From positions 38,675,501 to 38,739,500 of the forward strand of contig NC_134370.1 of NCBI RefSeq assembly GCF_035582795.1: a DNA stretch of 64,000 nucleotides, written 5' to 3'. Made by a program: the position numbers and the translations under genes. The stretch comes from Mycteria americana. Lineage: Eukaryota; Chordata; Aves; Ciconiiformes; Ciconiidae. The notes beneath the pieces were generated by a model that worked only from the letters and a program-made list of their open reading frames with translations, ran no database searches and was not told the DNA's origin. Every line of letters begins with the position of its first letter. Position 1 is the first letter of the stretch. This document shows, piece by piece, positions 1 to 11,925 of the stretch.

Positions 1-410
1 CCTTTTGGCCTATTTTCTGCATTAAGAGAATTTCAATTTCCCTCCAAAAGCAACTTGATACAGATCATGAGAAGAAAAAAAACAGTGGGGAAAAAAGTGT
101 TGGCGCAGCTTTTACTGAAGGAGATGCCTATAAACAGCTGTACTGGAGCATGTAATTCTTTCAGATAAAGGGTATTTGTCATTTTCTAAGAGACTTTAAG
201 TTTAAACCCATAAGTTTGGTGTTAGGCCTACACTCGCTTATCAGATTGACATGTCCTGATTAACCAAGGAGAATTAACCTCTCAGAGTACAGAAAGAGTT
301 GATTATTTAAAATAAATCAAAGATTCTTTTCCAGTTCAGATCACACGGACAGGCGGTTATTTTTAAGTCAATCCATGCAAATACGTTTTCTGCTGCACAT
401 GCCTTGGCAT
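1..410. promoter_or_regulatory. AT-rich candidate regulatory block
   Basis: This AT-rich stretch has few long repeats and several transcription-factor-like words: a perfect octamer ATGCAAAT (375-382), ctgattaacc near 255, and tgattatttaaaataaatcaa near 300. Its texture is like vertebrate conserved non-coding DNA. Conservation itself cannot be judged here. Confidence 0.3.
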
Positions 411-760
411 CCACGGGCTTGCCAAGCTGCTCCACCACCAACTCCCTGCAAACCCAGGGCGTTCCTGCAGCCGGGGCAGCCGCCTTGAGCCGGAGCCTTT
501 CCCCCGGCAGGATTTACTGGGGGGAGGCTGAGGAAGGGCAAAGCACCTCGTCCTGCCTCACCGGCTTGCGGCAAGGCGTGCCCGAGCCTCCGCTGCCAGC
601 TCCAGCCATGTCTCCTTCACTCCTTTCTCAACCCTTTCCACCATCTCTCACTTCATCCCTCAGCGTGAATCATACCACTATTAACTCGTGACACCATTAG
701 CTTTTGCTGTCACCAGAGCTGACAATTCAAAAGTCCCTCGAGAGCCGTCTGCAGAGACAC
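411..760. other. GC-rich non-coding stretch, nothing recognised
   Basis: Short overlapping open frames on both strands are low-complexity and proline/serine-rich, as expected by chance in GC-rich DNA. No repeat, splice pattern or RNA gene was recognised. Confidence 0.5.
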
Positions 761-910
761 AATAAATGAGATCTCTTAATTAACACCTCCTTTAACTAAA
801 TAAATTAATTTTATGCAGCTGATATGTTGCGTCTTCACAGTCTGAGGGTGACTGAGTAGCTGAAAACGTCCCTCTACTCTGAGCCGGTGGAAAGACTTTT
901 TCCTTGACAA
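760..910. promoter_or_regulatory. short AT-rich block with homeodomain-like words
   Basis: Contains cttaattaacacc and aaataaattaattttatgcagctg, with several ATTA/TAAT cores in about 50 bases and an E-box (cagctg). This may be a regulatory element. The evidence is motif texture only. Confidence 0.25.
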
Positions 911-1789
911 TGTTTCTATAAACAAACCCAGCTCCAAGGTGGCTGCGGGTGCGTGACAGGCAGCGAAGGGAGGGAGGGAGTCCGCTGGAAGCAGGCCAGC
1001 TGGCATCCCTACGCTTCAGCATCCCTTAGCACCTAGGCTTGCAGGAGAAATGCCTCACCTGGACCAGGGAGGGGAAGATATCCCTCTGCAAAGAAAGAAA
1101 CGTGGGATGTACACACTTGCATCCTTAGGTGGCTGGCAGAGGCAAGGCAACCCGCCTCCTGTTCTTCCCCAGAGCAAACCCAGCTGCAGCTATGCCAAAG
1201 CATGGAGAAAAAGTCAGGATGCTTTGCCTCTTGAGTGAAGACTCATGAACCTGGTCTTGCAGTGAGTGCTATAAAACCTAGTTCATAAAGATTAAAAAAA
1301 AAAAAAAGGACTTTGGCACACAAGAGTTAGGATTTCAGCCCTTGACCTGTAGACATCTGATAGACAAAGCGGATCCCACACCCCCAGCTAAATGCAAACA
1401 GCTCCCTACCTAAATATAAGTGTGGAAAATGTCTACACGCCGAGACTTCACATCTAGCACGTGGCTGCTGATGGATCGCTCGGGCAAAACACTAAGTACG
1501 ACATACCTTAGATTTTATACGTACACACACCCTCCTCTCCAAATTCATCTAACTTTCTTTTCAGGGCAGATGGCATACACACGTGCACGCTCTCTCCAAA
1601 ACACCTCCCAAAGGATAGCCTTTTCTTTCACCTTCCCCCCCCCCCACTTTTAACCCAACAAGCAGGGTCCTCATTGGGAAAGAAGGAGACCTGGGCTCCT
1701 GTCATCATGCCCACAACTTGTTTTCTATAAGGCAGCCCCTGGTAACATGATAAAAGCCTCCTCTATGGCCTTTGATTGCTGGGAAAAAA
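911..1789. other. mixed non-coding DNA with simple tracts
   Basis: Holds an A-run near 1292-1307 and a run of 11 C at 1635-1645. Nothing else is recognised. Small open frames here have no protein-like features. Confidence 0.45.
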
Positions 1790-2240
1790 AAAAAACAAAC
1801 TGAAAGTTTACTAAAAAAGACATTCTCCTCCGGGTCTGAATCACCAGCGCAGGTTTTGGTCCTTGAAGAAATGCGATAATCCAAGGGAACAGACTCAAGG
1901 CCAAAATCAGATTGTATTATCCAGGTTATCAACAGGGCGCCCTGCAGAGATGCAGCCAAGAATTATTTCCTCCTCCCTCTCTTTTGCCTGGTGGAGCATG
2001 ACAGAGAGAAAGATTCTTCCTATTTTTATTGGGTTTTTTATGGAAATTAATTAGATTTTTAAAGAGGCTTGGATTTAAAATCAATTTCCCAATTAAAAAG
2101 CGTGAGGTTTATAGTTGGTGCAGGATTTAAGCTGGGTCTGTTTGTTTGCGTTATACGATTGATGCACAAACCTCAAGTGCCATGGTTGTCACTATTTTGA
2201 CAAGAACTTTTTAAGTAACCTTTGGGGCAACTGTTTTCCT
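1790..2240. promoter_or_regulatory. candidate conserved regulatory block
   Basis: Contains gcgataatcc (a GATA word overlapping TAATCC, 1877-1882, a K50 homeodomain-type site), ttatccaggttatcaac, ttattgggttttttatgg and a run of ATTA words (ggaaattaattagattttt, cccaattaaaaagcg). These are followed by tttgcgttatacgattgatg, a CpG-bearing AT-rich sequence that would be unusual in neutrally decaying DNA. This pattern is typical of developmental enhancers in vertebrates. Function and conservation are inferred. Confidence 0.35.
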
Positions 2241-5080
2241 GCTCAAAACCAGTTTAAAGGAGAGATGGCAAAAAAGACTATGCTACTGCCAAGTAAAACA
2301 GCACCAACCAGGCAGCTAATATTGAAAGGTATTATAAAGCAACATCCACCTTCTTCGCAGGAACAAGGAAAACAGTCTCCAACAAATCAGAGACTGGCAT
2401 AGGTGAATTCTCTGATGTGTACTAAGGGGCTGGTCGACTTCGAATTTCCCCCCCGAGGAGGGACACCAACAGCACCTCCTCTTTGCCCAGCTCCCTCTGC
2501 TCACCTCTGAAGGAATTGGTTCAAGGCTAGACTCTCTTATCTCCTACAAACAGAGCTTGACCTCTGCCATATTTGCAGCAAGTCCTATTACTTTGGGGTG
2601 ATTCACAGCTAGAAGCTGATTATTTACAAGCCAGGAAGAAGCATTCTGGCTTCTTCAGTGTTTACAGCTTTTATCGCAGAAAAATCCACCTGTGCTAGCT
2701 ATAAAAATAGATAAAATCTCCCAGCAAAGCCTGCTCTACTCAAGATCCCATGTCACTAACAGGTCCCTGTATGCTCTGGGAATCCCTGCCCCGGAGAGCA
2801 AGAGCTCTGAAAAAAGCTGTAAGGTTTTCCTCCAATTCAATCTGGCCTGTGATCCTGGCTTAGAGGAGCTCTAGAGACGACCTTAATGCTGACAGCACAG
2901 CACATTGCTGTGTTGAACAGGGTCACGCATCAAGTTGGATCAATGCTTCCATCATCCTGGCACTGGGGTGCACGCCAGCAGCCACAAACGTGCACTCGCA
3001 GCAAAGCAACTCTCTACAGCAAGACGGCAAAGGGGAGAAGGAAGAAAAGCAGGTTAAAAAATATTTTATATCCCTTTTTGTGTACCGGTGGAGTTACTTT
3101 CACACCCAGAGCACAGGAAGCTCATTCATGGTGGTGTTCTCACTTGCTTCCAGGCTTCAGGGAGATTTTGTCCCCTGCCACTGCAACATCATGTAAACGG
3201 TAGATGTTGGTCAGCGAGGCCAACGGTATTCAACAGCATGACATTCATTCGAGCACATTTCTGCAGTGCACGAGATTTACTGTTCTGAGAAGATGCTGAT
3301 TGCTTCCTCTGGAAAGGGGCTGGGCAGTGGGGAACTGCCTGCTTGGGTCAAACACCAGCATGGAGGTACCTGAGCCATTAGGAGAGGGAGGTGTGGGGAA
3401 TGGAAAGGAGAGGTTTGAAGAGCAGCAGGGTGAAGACGTGAGTTGGAGGACAGTCATACAGGAAAGCTGAGGGATGGACAAGGACCAAAGGCAACTTGGA
3501 GGAAGGAAAGGGATTGGAGTGAGTAGCAGCAAGCAGTGCTGAGGGAGCTGCAGGAGCCTGAGGGCGAGGAGATGTTGGAAAGCCATCACAATGAAGTAAG
3601 GTTGTTGGAGGAGGAAGTGCTGGGGGTTGGCATCCGAATGAAATGAGACTGCACACAGCCAGCCTCAAAGTCTTTTAGGATTTCTCAGAGCCCTGGTGCC
3701 ACCAGAGAGGATTTGATGAGCTGAAAAAAACCCTCACCTTGTATTTAGAAAAGTGTCTGTCTCCTACAGACGAAGAGGGAAGAGGAAGGGGAGAAAGTGT
3801 AAATACCCCATACAAATTGCAAGGGAAGAAAGGAATCAGGAGACATGCAACAGAACCCCGAGTTTGAATCGCATCTATTGATGGAAATAAAATGAGTTTG
3901 CCTGTAATTGCCTCCTTCCCCCACGTATATCCAGCCCATCCTTTGGTCCTTCTCACTCAAAGAGCCCTTATTTCTAGTTGACCCATTCCACCAAAGCTTG
4001 AGAAGACAACAGGGCTCCCCAGGATACACAGTTCCTACCAGCTTTCATTAAAATCTACATCTACACCAGCAAAGACATCCAGACTTAGTGCAGGCCTGGA
4101 CAAGGACATCAGCAAAGCTGTAACATTGTGCAACGGTATCTAGAGGTACTGGAGGTGGTCAGACAGACCAGAGGAGTGTGGTACAAGAAAGGCAGGGGCA
4201 TGGAAAAAATCAGGTTTATTTATGTCCTTCCTCCCTCGCTGCTCCTGCTGCTCGCAGCACAGCTTGCTTTCTTCCTCCCGCCTCTCTCAAGGAAAGTCAT
4301 CCCTCTTTTTCTCATCTTCTTGAGCGAAGGGATTGGCTTGGTCCCACCTAAATCCCAGGGCCAGAAGCTGTGATAAGCCCAGTTGCCAGCACCCAGCTCA
4401 GCTTTTTGATCAAGATGTCCCTCCGAACACAGGGGGAAGATCCTCCATGCTGCTGAAGAAGGAACAGTTTCTGGTTTGAAATTTCTACAAAGTTACTGCT
4501 TCCACAGGAGAGGGAGATATTAATTAAAGTTCATTTTTCAGTGAAAAAATCCCCAGGATAACCCGGAGTCCTGAGGGGAAACAAGCCGAAGGACAAAGCA
4601 GCGTGAGACTGCTGGAGGGGAGGAGAGCTTGTGCAGCAGCGCTGCCATCACCGCCGTTTGGATGCCCTGAGATGACATTATCGCTTTTATCCTCATCTCT
4701 CCAATTCCCAGAGAGTTAAGTGAAAGAAGAAGTTTTTAGAGCAGCAGGCAAGCACAAGTGCGCTTTAACAGTGCTACCAGCACACTGCCCATTGCCTGTA
4801 GTCACTGTTGCAGCTAAAAGCAGCAGTGATAACCTCAAGAGAAGCATGGTGCAACCTTAGTTCAGGCAAGACCACTGGACACACCAAGGTCCGGGCCCCC
4901 AGCCCTATTGACATGGTGCCGCTTGCCCCCTCCACCCTAGATGAAATGTATCCCCTTCATTTGAGGATTTACAAGACAGAGCATAAACCCATTTGTTGCC
5001 CCACTGCCACCCTCTTTCTCTCTCCCTAAGTTGTTCTCAGGTCTCAGCCTTATTGGCTGTTTAGGAGCTCACAAATGCCT

Positions 5081-5092
<12 letters not shown>
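2241..5092. other. non-coding stretch, nothing recognised
   Basis: No convincing gene, repeat family or RNA was found. Two purine-rich spans (about 3400-3640 and 3770-3850) give the long minus-strand open frames in this area. Their predicted proteins are serine/proline/leucine-rich artefacts of composition. Confidence 0.45.
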
Positions 5093-5094
<2 letters not shown>

Positions 5095-5113
<19 letters not shown>

Positions 5114-5114
5114 T
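5095..5114. repeat. poly(T) run, 20 bases
   Basis: A pure T20 preceded by interrupted cttttctttc. It is a simple repeat. No retrocopy body is recognisable on either side. Confidence 0.9.
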
Positions 5115-5341
5115 AATAATTTTTGAAACTTAATTTTTGGTTCCCTGCTGTCTTCATGGACACACCTCAGCTAAAAATGCAGTTTCAATGACATATCATT
5201 CATCCAAGGCCTGAGAGGGAGCAAAGAAATTGTTCACTCACTCCACAAACAAGAACAGGAAAGCCAATATTCCCTCCCATTCCTGCTGTTTCATTAAACT
5301 AATTTTATGCATGAGGTGAGATTGCATCTTTCCTAAAAATA

Positions 5342-5365
5342 AATAATAATAATAATAATAATAAT
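5342..5365. repeat. (AAT)8 microsatellite
   Basis: Eight perfect AAT units, followed by gaataaat, which is a decayed continuation. Confidence 0.95.
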
Positions 5366-5369
5366 GAAT

Positions 5370-7875
5370 AAATTTTTCCCCAGTGGCAGCATCAGTGATG
5401 GGGTTTTGCTTTACCACAAGGTAGACGTTTCAAGAGAGCGCATCTAGAAGCCGCCTGGTTAAAAATGCACCGTGAACAGCCAGAATTAGCATCTGAAGGA
5501 ATTTATGAGGCTTTCTGGGTTATTCTGGAGCAGAAAGGTTAAGGAACCACACCATATGGAAGACACATGCAAACCTGTTTCCAAAGCAGTGCCCTTCTGA
5601 GGGCGAATCGATACCCGTAGGATCCACCCACACAACTGGATTGAATGAGCAAACTAAGACCCATTGAAGCAGAGATTCACAGGTACCAACTTTGTTAAAG
5701 CATAACCCTTCACAAGTCCAAAAAGCAACTCTGAACAGGAATGCCAGATAGCACCCTGCTGAACGAAAGCAATATCCAGAGTAGGGGATCTCCAATCCCC
5801 TGCAGAGAGCTCAAGGACAACTCCTCCCAGTCCTCTTCTCAAACCCCAGTTCTAACGAAGAAGGGGAGATGGGAAGATAAATAGATAAATCAAGTCCTTG
5901 CAGAAATGCCAAGAAATGCAGAAGCAGCTTTGGGGGGGGAAAGCACGTTGCAAGGAGACAGATATCTCGGGAGAGAGTCTGCGCAATGCAAGGAGAAGGA
6001 CGGGCGGGGGAAGCACCTGTTCGCTTGCACTTATAAATAAGAAGAGAGGCAACTGCAGTTAGAGAGGACAGTAGATACCCATCTCCCCTTGAATCCTGGT
6101 TGCTGTCCCCTCTGTGAACTCCACATTTCATCAGGGCTGCAGCCAGGAAAGCTGCAGCTGCCAGAGGAGCGCAAAGGCGAGGGGAATCACATCCTGCTTC
6201 CTAACGAAGGCAGGCACGGAGGAGGCGCACCCCTAATGACACATGCAGACAAGTTTCCCAGAAAAGAAAGCTGAGAAACATATCACCTATAATTAGAGGG
6301 CAAGAGTCATTAGTACAACAACTAAATGAAAAGGAGAGGTAAGTCCAGAGCAGAAAAGCAGAGCTTGAGCACAGTCAAATCTACGTCCCCAGCTGCAGCG
6401 TTTGACCAGCCCTTGAACCTGGTTTGCGTTGCCACGGCATTCAGCATTTCAAGCCAAAGGACTTCACACACCCAAGGAGATGAAGAGGGCTTAGCTGACA
6501 AAGCAACCCTGAGCACGCAGCCCCCCGTGCCAGCAAGACATGGGAAGAGCCCCTTTTCCACAAACAGGGATGGAAACGTCTCCCCCCATCGTTAGTTTCC
6601 GGAGCTGAGTATGTTTAGCATGGATGATAAAGCGTAGTCATTTCAGAAAGCTGTTACAAGCAAGGTTACGGACACCGCTATCACTGATTAAAGAACTGAA
6701 CATGCTTTACTAAGGTAGGGCATCTTGCTATTTGCAGCCCAGCACACAAGGTCACAGAGCACAGGTCCCTTCAGACAGAGGCCAGAATAAAACAGCTATT
6801 TAACACAGAAGGGTGTCCATACCACCTCCTCTGCCTGCCACAGGGTGCCCTGAGCACCCAAGGCTTTTTATTAGGCGGTTATGACCCACAACCGCACTGG
6901 AGCGAGCCCACAGCTTTAACCTCCAGACCTCACCACCAAAGCAGCCCAGCTGAGTCAGCAAGGTCCACATCAGCTTGCCCATCCTCCTTGGAGCCCTGCA
7001 TCACTTGGCTTTACACCATCCAGCAGGAAAGGCCAGTGAAGAGAACAACGTCCTGAATGATAGCAAACAACAAATAAAGACGTGGAAAGGGAGAAAAGCA
7101 GCAAAGCTATTTGCAAGCGCAGTTCTCTGGTCACGCAACGGACAGCAGACCATTGCAGCACACACAGAAAGTTCTTGGGTTTTCCTCTCCTGCGGGGCAC
7201 TCCAGAAATTCTGGCTTGTCCTGTAGAAGCAAGTTAAGGGTGTTTGCACCCATCATCAGTTCACAGATAAGGAGAGGGAGGGCTGTGCTTTACAGGCACT
7301 CCAGACACCAGCTCCTCACTCCCACTCGAGGGCGAGGAAACCAACAAAGCGGAAGACTTCAGTCCCTCTGATGTGAAGTTACATCCATAGCCTCTACTCA
7401 TCCAGAGACTCAAGCAAAGCTGTGCCAAAAATTTGACACCATGCCTGCAAAAGGCAATAAACGCAACCTGTGCTGGAAGAGCTGACTTGCCTGTCAATGC
7501 CTGGTTTTGTAGCACAAGAGGAAAACCGCCTCTGACAGCCTAGCAAGCGCGGCACCGAAGCCGTGGAGCAACACCTACGTGCCGTGACCTCCAAGTCCTG
7601 TTCAGAAGACCAGCAGACTCCTGTCCTTGCCCAGCAGGACAGGGGAGCAGCCAACCTCAGGCAGCAGTGGTCCCGGCTGGAGTCAGCCTCCTGGCTAATT
7701 CCACTAACACGTGGAGAGAAGACACACCATCAGCTATTCCCCGGTTATTTTTAGTACCTGATGACTTTCCTGGAAGCACGCCACAGCAGCGGGTCACAGG
7801 GATGACTGCAGAAGGGACAAGCGTGGCCCCTCTGCCAGGACCACACCAGCAGCAATAAATGCCAGCCCAGGTTTG
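5370..7875. other. non-coding stretch, nothing recognised
   Basis: Average GC, with overlapping short open frames on both strands. I saw no protein domain, repeat or conserved-looking block. A cttataaataagaag word occurs near 6030 but without other promoter features. Confidence 0.45.
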
Positions 7876-8035
7876 AAGGGGTCGCCGATAAACACGTGAG
7901 CGTACCGAGCGCGAGCTCCAGCCGCTCTTCCTCCATCCTCCTCCTCTCTTTCCCGGTTCACCTGCAGAGCAGCAGCCACTGCCAGCCCCGGGGCTCCCCG
8001 CCGCCTGCTCTGTCCCTGCACGGCACTGGAGGGGA
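7876..8035. promoter_or_regulatory. small CpG cluster with an E-box
   Basis: About 13 CpGs in 160 bases, high for this window away from its right end. It includes CACGTG (7893-7898) and gagcgcgagctc. It may be a small unmethylated element or weak promoter, or simply GC-rich chance sequence. No first-exon/donor arrangement is clear. Confidence 0.25.
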
Positions 8036-9449
8036 TGCAGGGCTGGCAGTGCTGGCACGGAGAGACCGGTTCATCTCGAGACCGTGGACAAGAGTCAGTA
8101 ATTACTACTGAAGAGGGAGACAGGGCCTTGCCCCTGAAATGGGATAAAGGCAATGGCAGAAAGCCTCGCGGGTCTGGTCCCAGGGCGAACTGGCAGCTGC
8201 ACTGCAGCACCTGCAAGCAAATTGCACCCGCCAGCCAGGGTGCCCGCTTCCCACAGCCCTGACCAACACATAAGTTGTCTTGGCATCTCCTAGACTGCTG
8301 CTGGCCATCAGGAGAAGGAGCTCAAGACTTCAGTAGGGATTAGGCTGAAAATTAATGACGTTTTCCTTTATGCTACCAGATAGATGCACCGGAGAGGCAT
8401 GAAGGAAGGCAGCTCAGCTGAGAGCTCCAGCAAGGAATTCAGCCTGGTTTTCCACCTCATCTAACATATTCCCCCCAAAACAATCTTTAGGACAGCATCT
8501 CAGAAGCAATGCATTAGGGCAACGGCAGTGGGAGGAGGAGATGAGATCGGACTGGCCACGCATGGGAGAGCAGCTGGAGTTGAGCACAGGGTTGCCTTTG
8601 GGTTTGAGTTACCAAAGAATTATCGATTTACTCTCTGCCTGCACTCAGGGGGCTGCAAGCAGAAACGCTCGCATGCATTGCACAGCATGGCTGGTAAAAT
8701 CTTAACATTGAGGCACCCTAACCGAACAGAGCCAAGGTAACACTAAATAAATAAAGAGAAGGCGTGAGAATTTCAATATTCTTTTTGCTACTTTAGGGCC
8801 CAAATCAACAAAGGCAGGAATTGAGAAAAAACAGGATATGAAGCACTCTGAAGTCATTCTACAGATGCACGAGGCAAGGGGCTTAATTTGCGGGGAGCAC
8901 AACACACGGCCCAACTGCCTAATACTTGGCATATAAGGTTTGACCTGGTTGGGATCAGATTTGTACAATTCTGACAATGATAAAGCTGCCTTGGGGCCAA
9001 TATCCTATGGGTCCATACCAAAAAGAATGGGGTGGCAAGGAGTTTGAAGCAGCAGGCAGAACTGTTGCAAATTCTTACCAATTCATTCCCTTTAAGGTCT
9101 TGCCCCATCAAAGACAAGTTTGACCAGTCCCACCCCAGCGCTGTCCCCTCAGCATCACTCACCCCACTGCTGGGATTTGTCCTGGGTAGCATCCCACAGC
9201 TCAGGAGCTCATAGCCTGAATTCCTCCATGATGCTGCCAGGGAAGCTGGGACTCAAACCAAGCCTTCTCCAGGGTTGGCTCCTCTCAGCTGGGGGAAGGC
9301 AGCTCATGCGGCCCCACAGTCCTTCCTCAGTGACCCATCCACAAGGTCTGGGCACTCAGTTGCCCCTCAGCGTGGAGGGAAGCCCAGCAAAGCCCGGTGC
9401 GCAGAGGCTTCCCACTCTGCTGCGAAAGTCCACGTTTTTGTCCTTCCAT
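8036..9449. other. non-coding stretch, nothing recognised
   Basis: No recognisable gene or repeat. Open frames of up to about 110 codons overlap on both strands and look random. Confidence 0.45.
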
Positions 9450-10207
9450 AAATGATTTATTCAATTCTACCTGCAGCCCAATTATATGTCGAAGCATTAA
9501 GGGAATAAAAAACGTTGATGTGTGCAAACTGTTGCTTTACTAAATTAGTTTGGTTGGTTGTATTGTTTAGGTTTATTTTTTTAATGCATTCTGATCAGGT
9601 ATCTTTTCTATTTTGCTTTATAAAGAAAGAAATTATAAGAATGACTCTAAAACCTGCAATAATGACAGGGAAGGGGAACAGAGTTTTACAGAAGATGGGC
9701 ATTAATGGGGTTAGAAATGCACGCTTTTGAGATGCGAGGCAGTAGGTTCGGAAATGAGGTGAAGCATCACAGTGAAGGGGTTTTATTTTGGCTGCCTGAG
9801 AAGTTCCACATCCCCCCTCCCCAACTTCCGCATGTGATAAGATTGATAATGATAACTAAATATATAATTGAAATGAAATGAAGGCAGTGTAAAGTTCAAA
9901 CAGATGCACTTGGTAGTCCTTCGCAAGAGCTGTGTGCATGCAGAATAGAAGCGTTAGCACAAAGCTTTGCTCCCTCATCAAGAGGAATTGTTTGAATATC
10001 TGATGTAGCACGCGAGCAGCTAAGGCTAGTTAAGCGCTGACACTCGGAGAATATGAATGAAGGCAGGCGTTTTTAAAGGCCTTAGAGGAATTAGGTGCCC
10101 AAAACACACACAGGCAGGCATTTAATTCCCCTGAAAACCCAGTATTTCAACTACCTTGCTGAAAAGATTTCTTTAGATAATCCAGAAAGCTTACATAATA
10201 CCCTACA

Positions 10208-10238
<31 letters not shown>

Positions 10239-10500
10239 CCTCCTTAGGGACACTTGGGATTCAACATTATGATTCGATTGCAGGAGGAATTTGGTCTTAT
10301 GCTTCTCCTCACAAGGCCCCCAAGCCTTTTGGGAAGTTTCAGAGTGCATTTCCTAGTTATTATGGTAATAAATGAAGAAAGGCTCCAGCCTGGTGTAATG
10401 GATACAACCTGCAAGCAAAGAAATCCCTTTTCTTCCTCACACCCACTCGCATCCATCCACTGCCCATATTTTTTTAGCAAAAAGGCAACTTAAATGTATT
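9450..10500. promoter_or_regulatory. long AT-rich candidate regulatory block
   Basis: Several pieces have conserved-element texture: cagcccaattatatgtcgaag near 9475, gataagattgataatgataac near 9837 (three GATA-like words in 20 bases), gttaagcgctgacactcgg near 10030, and attatgattcgattgcagg near 10265. They are interrupted by a T27 run at 10212-10238. It may be two elements either side of that run. Only motif density supports this. Confidence 0.35.
10212..10238. repeat. poly(T) run, 27 bases
   Basis: Pure T27, the longest homopolymer in the window. No retrotransposed body precedes it on either strand. Confidence 0.95.
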
Positions 10501-11374
10501 AAGCTTCATTGCTGCACCTAAAACAAACAGAAACATCCACTCTCGTGAGCCAAGAGCATCACTGACACCATCCTGGAAACGTCCCTGTAGACAAGGTGAG
10601 CTCAGCAACCTCACTGCCCACATCCCCCTCACAACAGTTTGAGGGAAACACGAGCGGAGGCACACAAAAAGCCCATTAGGGTATTACGAAGCATCTCATT
10701 TCCCAGTCCTAGAAAGAGCTGTGCAAACGGGGTATCTCCCAGAGCTCAGATTGCAAACTACTGCCGTCAGCCTCCCGAGGCTGCTCAGCATCCGCGGCTC
10801 CCAGGCGTGCAAATGGGAGTACTTTGGATTTCCAAAAAGCCCTTCTCCATCAGTGGGACAAATTATTTTCAGGGCCATATTGCACAAGGGCTGGAAATAG
10901 GCTCTGATCATTTTGTGCCTATTTAAAGCAAGCAGGAAATAGCAGAGTCCCCTCCAGGCAGTCTCTTACCTGCGTGGAGTTTGGCAGAGCCACCTTGGCT
11001 GGAGGACACCATGTGTCCCCTTCCTCGTCTGGCCTCCTCCATGCAAGAAGGACAAATGGACGAAGAGGGATTGCACACAGAGATAAAAAATTAAAAAGCA
11101 CCAAGACTATTGTAGGCTCCTGACCACGCAGGAAAGTTATTACAGTTAGAAGAAAGCCACCTGTGTCAGAAGGGAGCAAAGCCAGCAACCGAGATACATA
11201 TCAGGGGACAGGGGGGAGGGTGGGACGTGATGAGAATTGGCATAAATATGAGGCTGAGGCAGAAATCATAGGAAAATAAGGAAAGGAGGAGGAGTGTTGG
11301 GCTACACGGCATCCCTGGTTCATCGGATCCGGCCCTCCTGCAAGCTCCCACTAAAAGCAGGAAGGGTTTTATCC
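10501..11374. other. non-coding stretch, nothing recognised
   Basis: No gene or repeat recognised up to the edge of the CR1 fossil. The 73-codon minus-strand frame ending near 11166 starts within the CR1 tail and reads on into unrelated DNA. Confidence 0.45.
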
Positions 11375-11720
11375 CCGCTATTCCCACGGGGAGGCTGGTC
11401 CAGAGTCTGATTGCTCTCTAATTGTCAGAAACGATCTTCCAATTTCCAGGCTGAATTTATTCTGGGCCAGTTTACGTACATTTGTTCTTGTGCCAACACT
11501 GTCCTCAGGCATAAATAGTTCTCCTTCGCTGATGTTCTCCCCTCCCCGTCTTCCGCCAACGTATTTATAGGCAGCTATCTTCCTCAGCTTTCATTTTGCT
11601 AATTTAATTAAGTCAGGCTTTCCTCGCCTTCCCTCCGAACACATGAGCTTCATTTGTTTTATCGTGTTAGCAGCCCTTTCCCAGTCCCAGTTCTTCGGTC
11701 CAGCTCCGGTGTCCCTTCAA
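11375..11720 (-). mobile_element. CR1-type LINE fossil (C-terminal end of ORF2)
   Basis: Read on the minus strand, 11720 down to 11375 gives a degenerate but clear match to the C-terminal end of the CR1 reverse-transcriptase polyprotein. The order is a GKPDLIKLAK-stop-KLRKIAAYKY segment, then VGTRTNVRKLAQNKFSLEI (about 11497-11440), then, after a one-base frameshift, RAIRLWTSLP near 11410-11380. In CR1 elements the matching blocks are the GLFSLAKRRLRGD-YKY, VGTRTN-KLAKNKF and AVRLWNSLP motifs. The nucleotide similarity is closest, from memory, to CR1 subfamilies abundant in turtles and crocodilians, so this is an old insertion. A weaker match (gtgccttgtaatat, near 11890) suggests the fossil may extend to about 11925. 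It is non-functional: a stop, a frameshift and loss of the rest of the protein. Confidence 0.85.
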
Positions 11721-11925
11721 GGAAAACACGTGCCATACAATCGCCAGCAGTGCTCTCTCCTAGAAAACAGATGCTTGTGAGCCGAGTGCCTAATTGCAAA
11801 CTAACAGAGACAGGCTCGTCTTTTATCCTGTCAGCTATTTTGAATCAGTTAAAGATCATAAATAGCGTTCTGGAGTACAAGCAGGTCCCATAGTGCCTTG
11901 TAATATATTCAGTTTACATTTCGGC

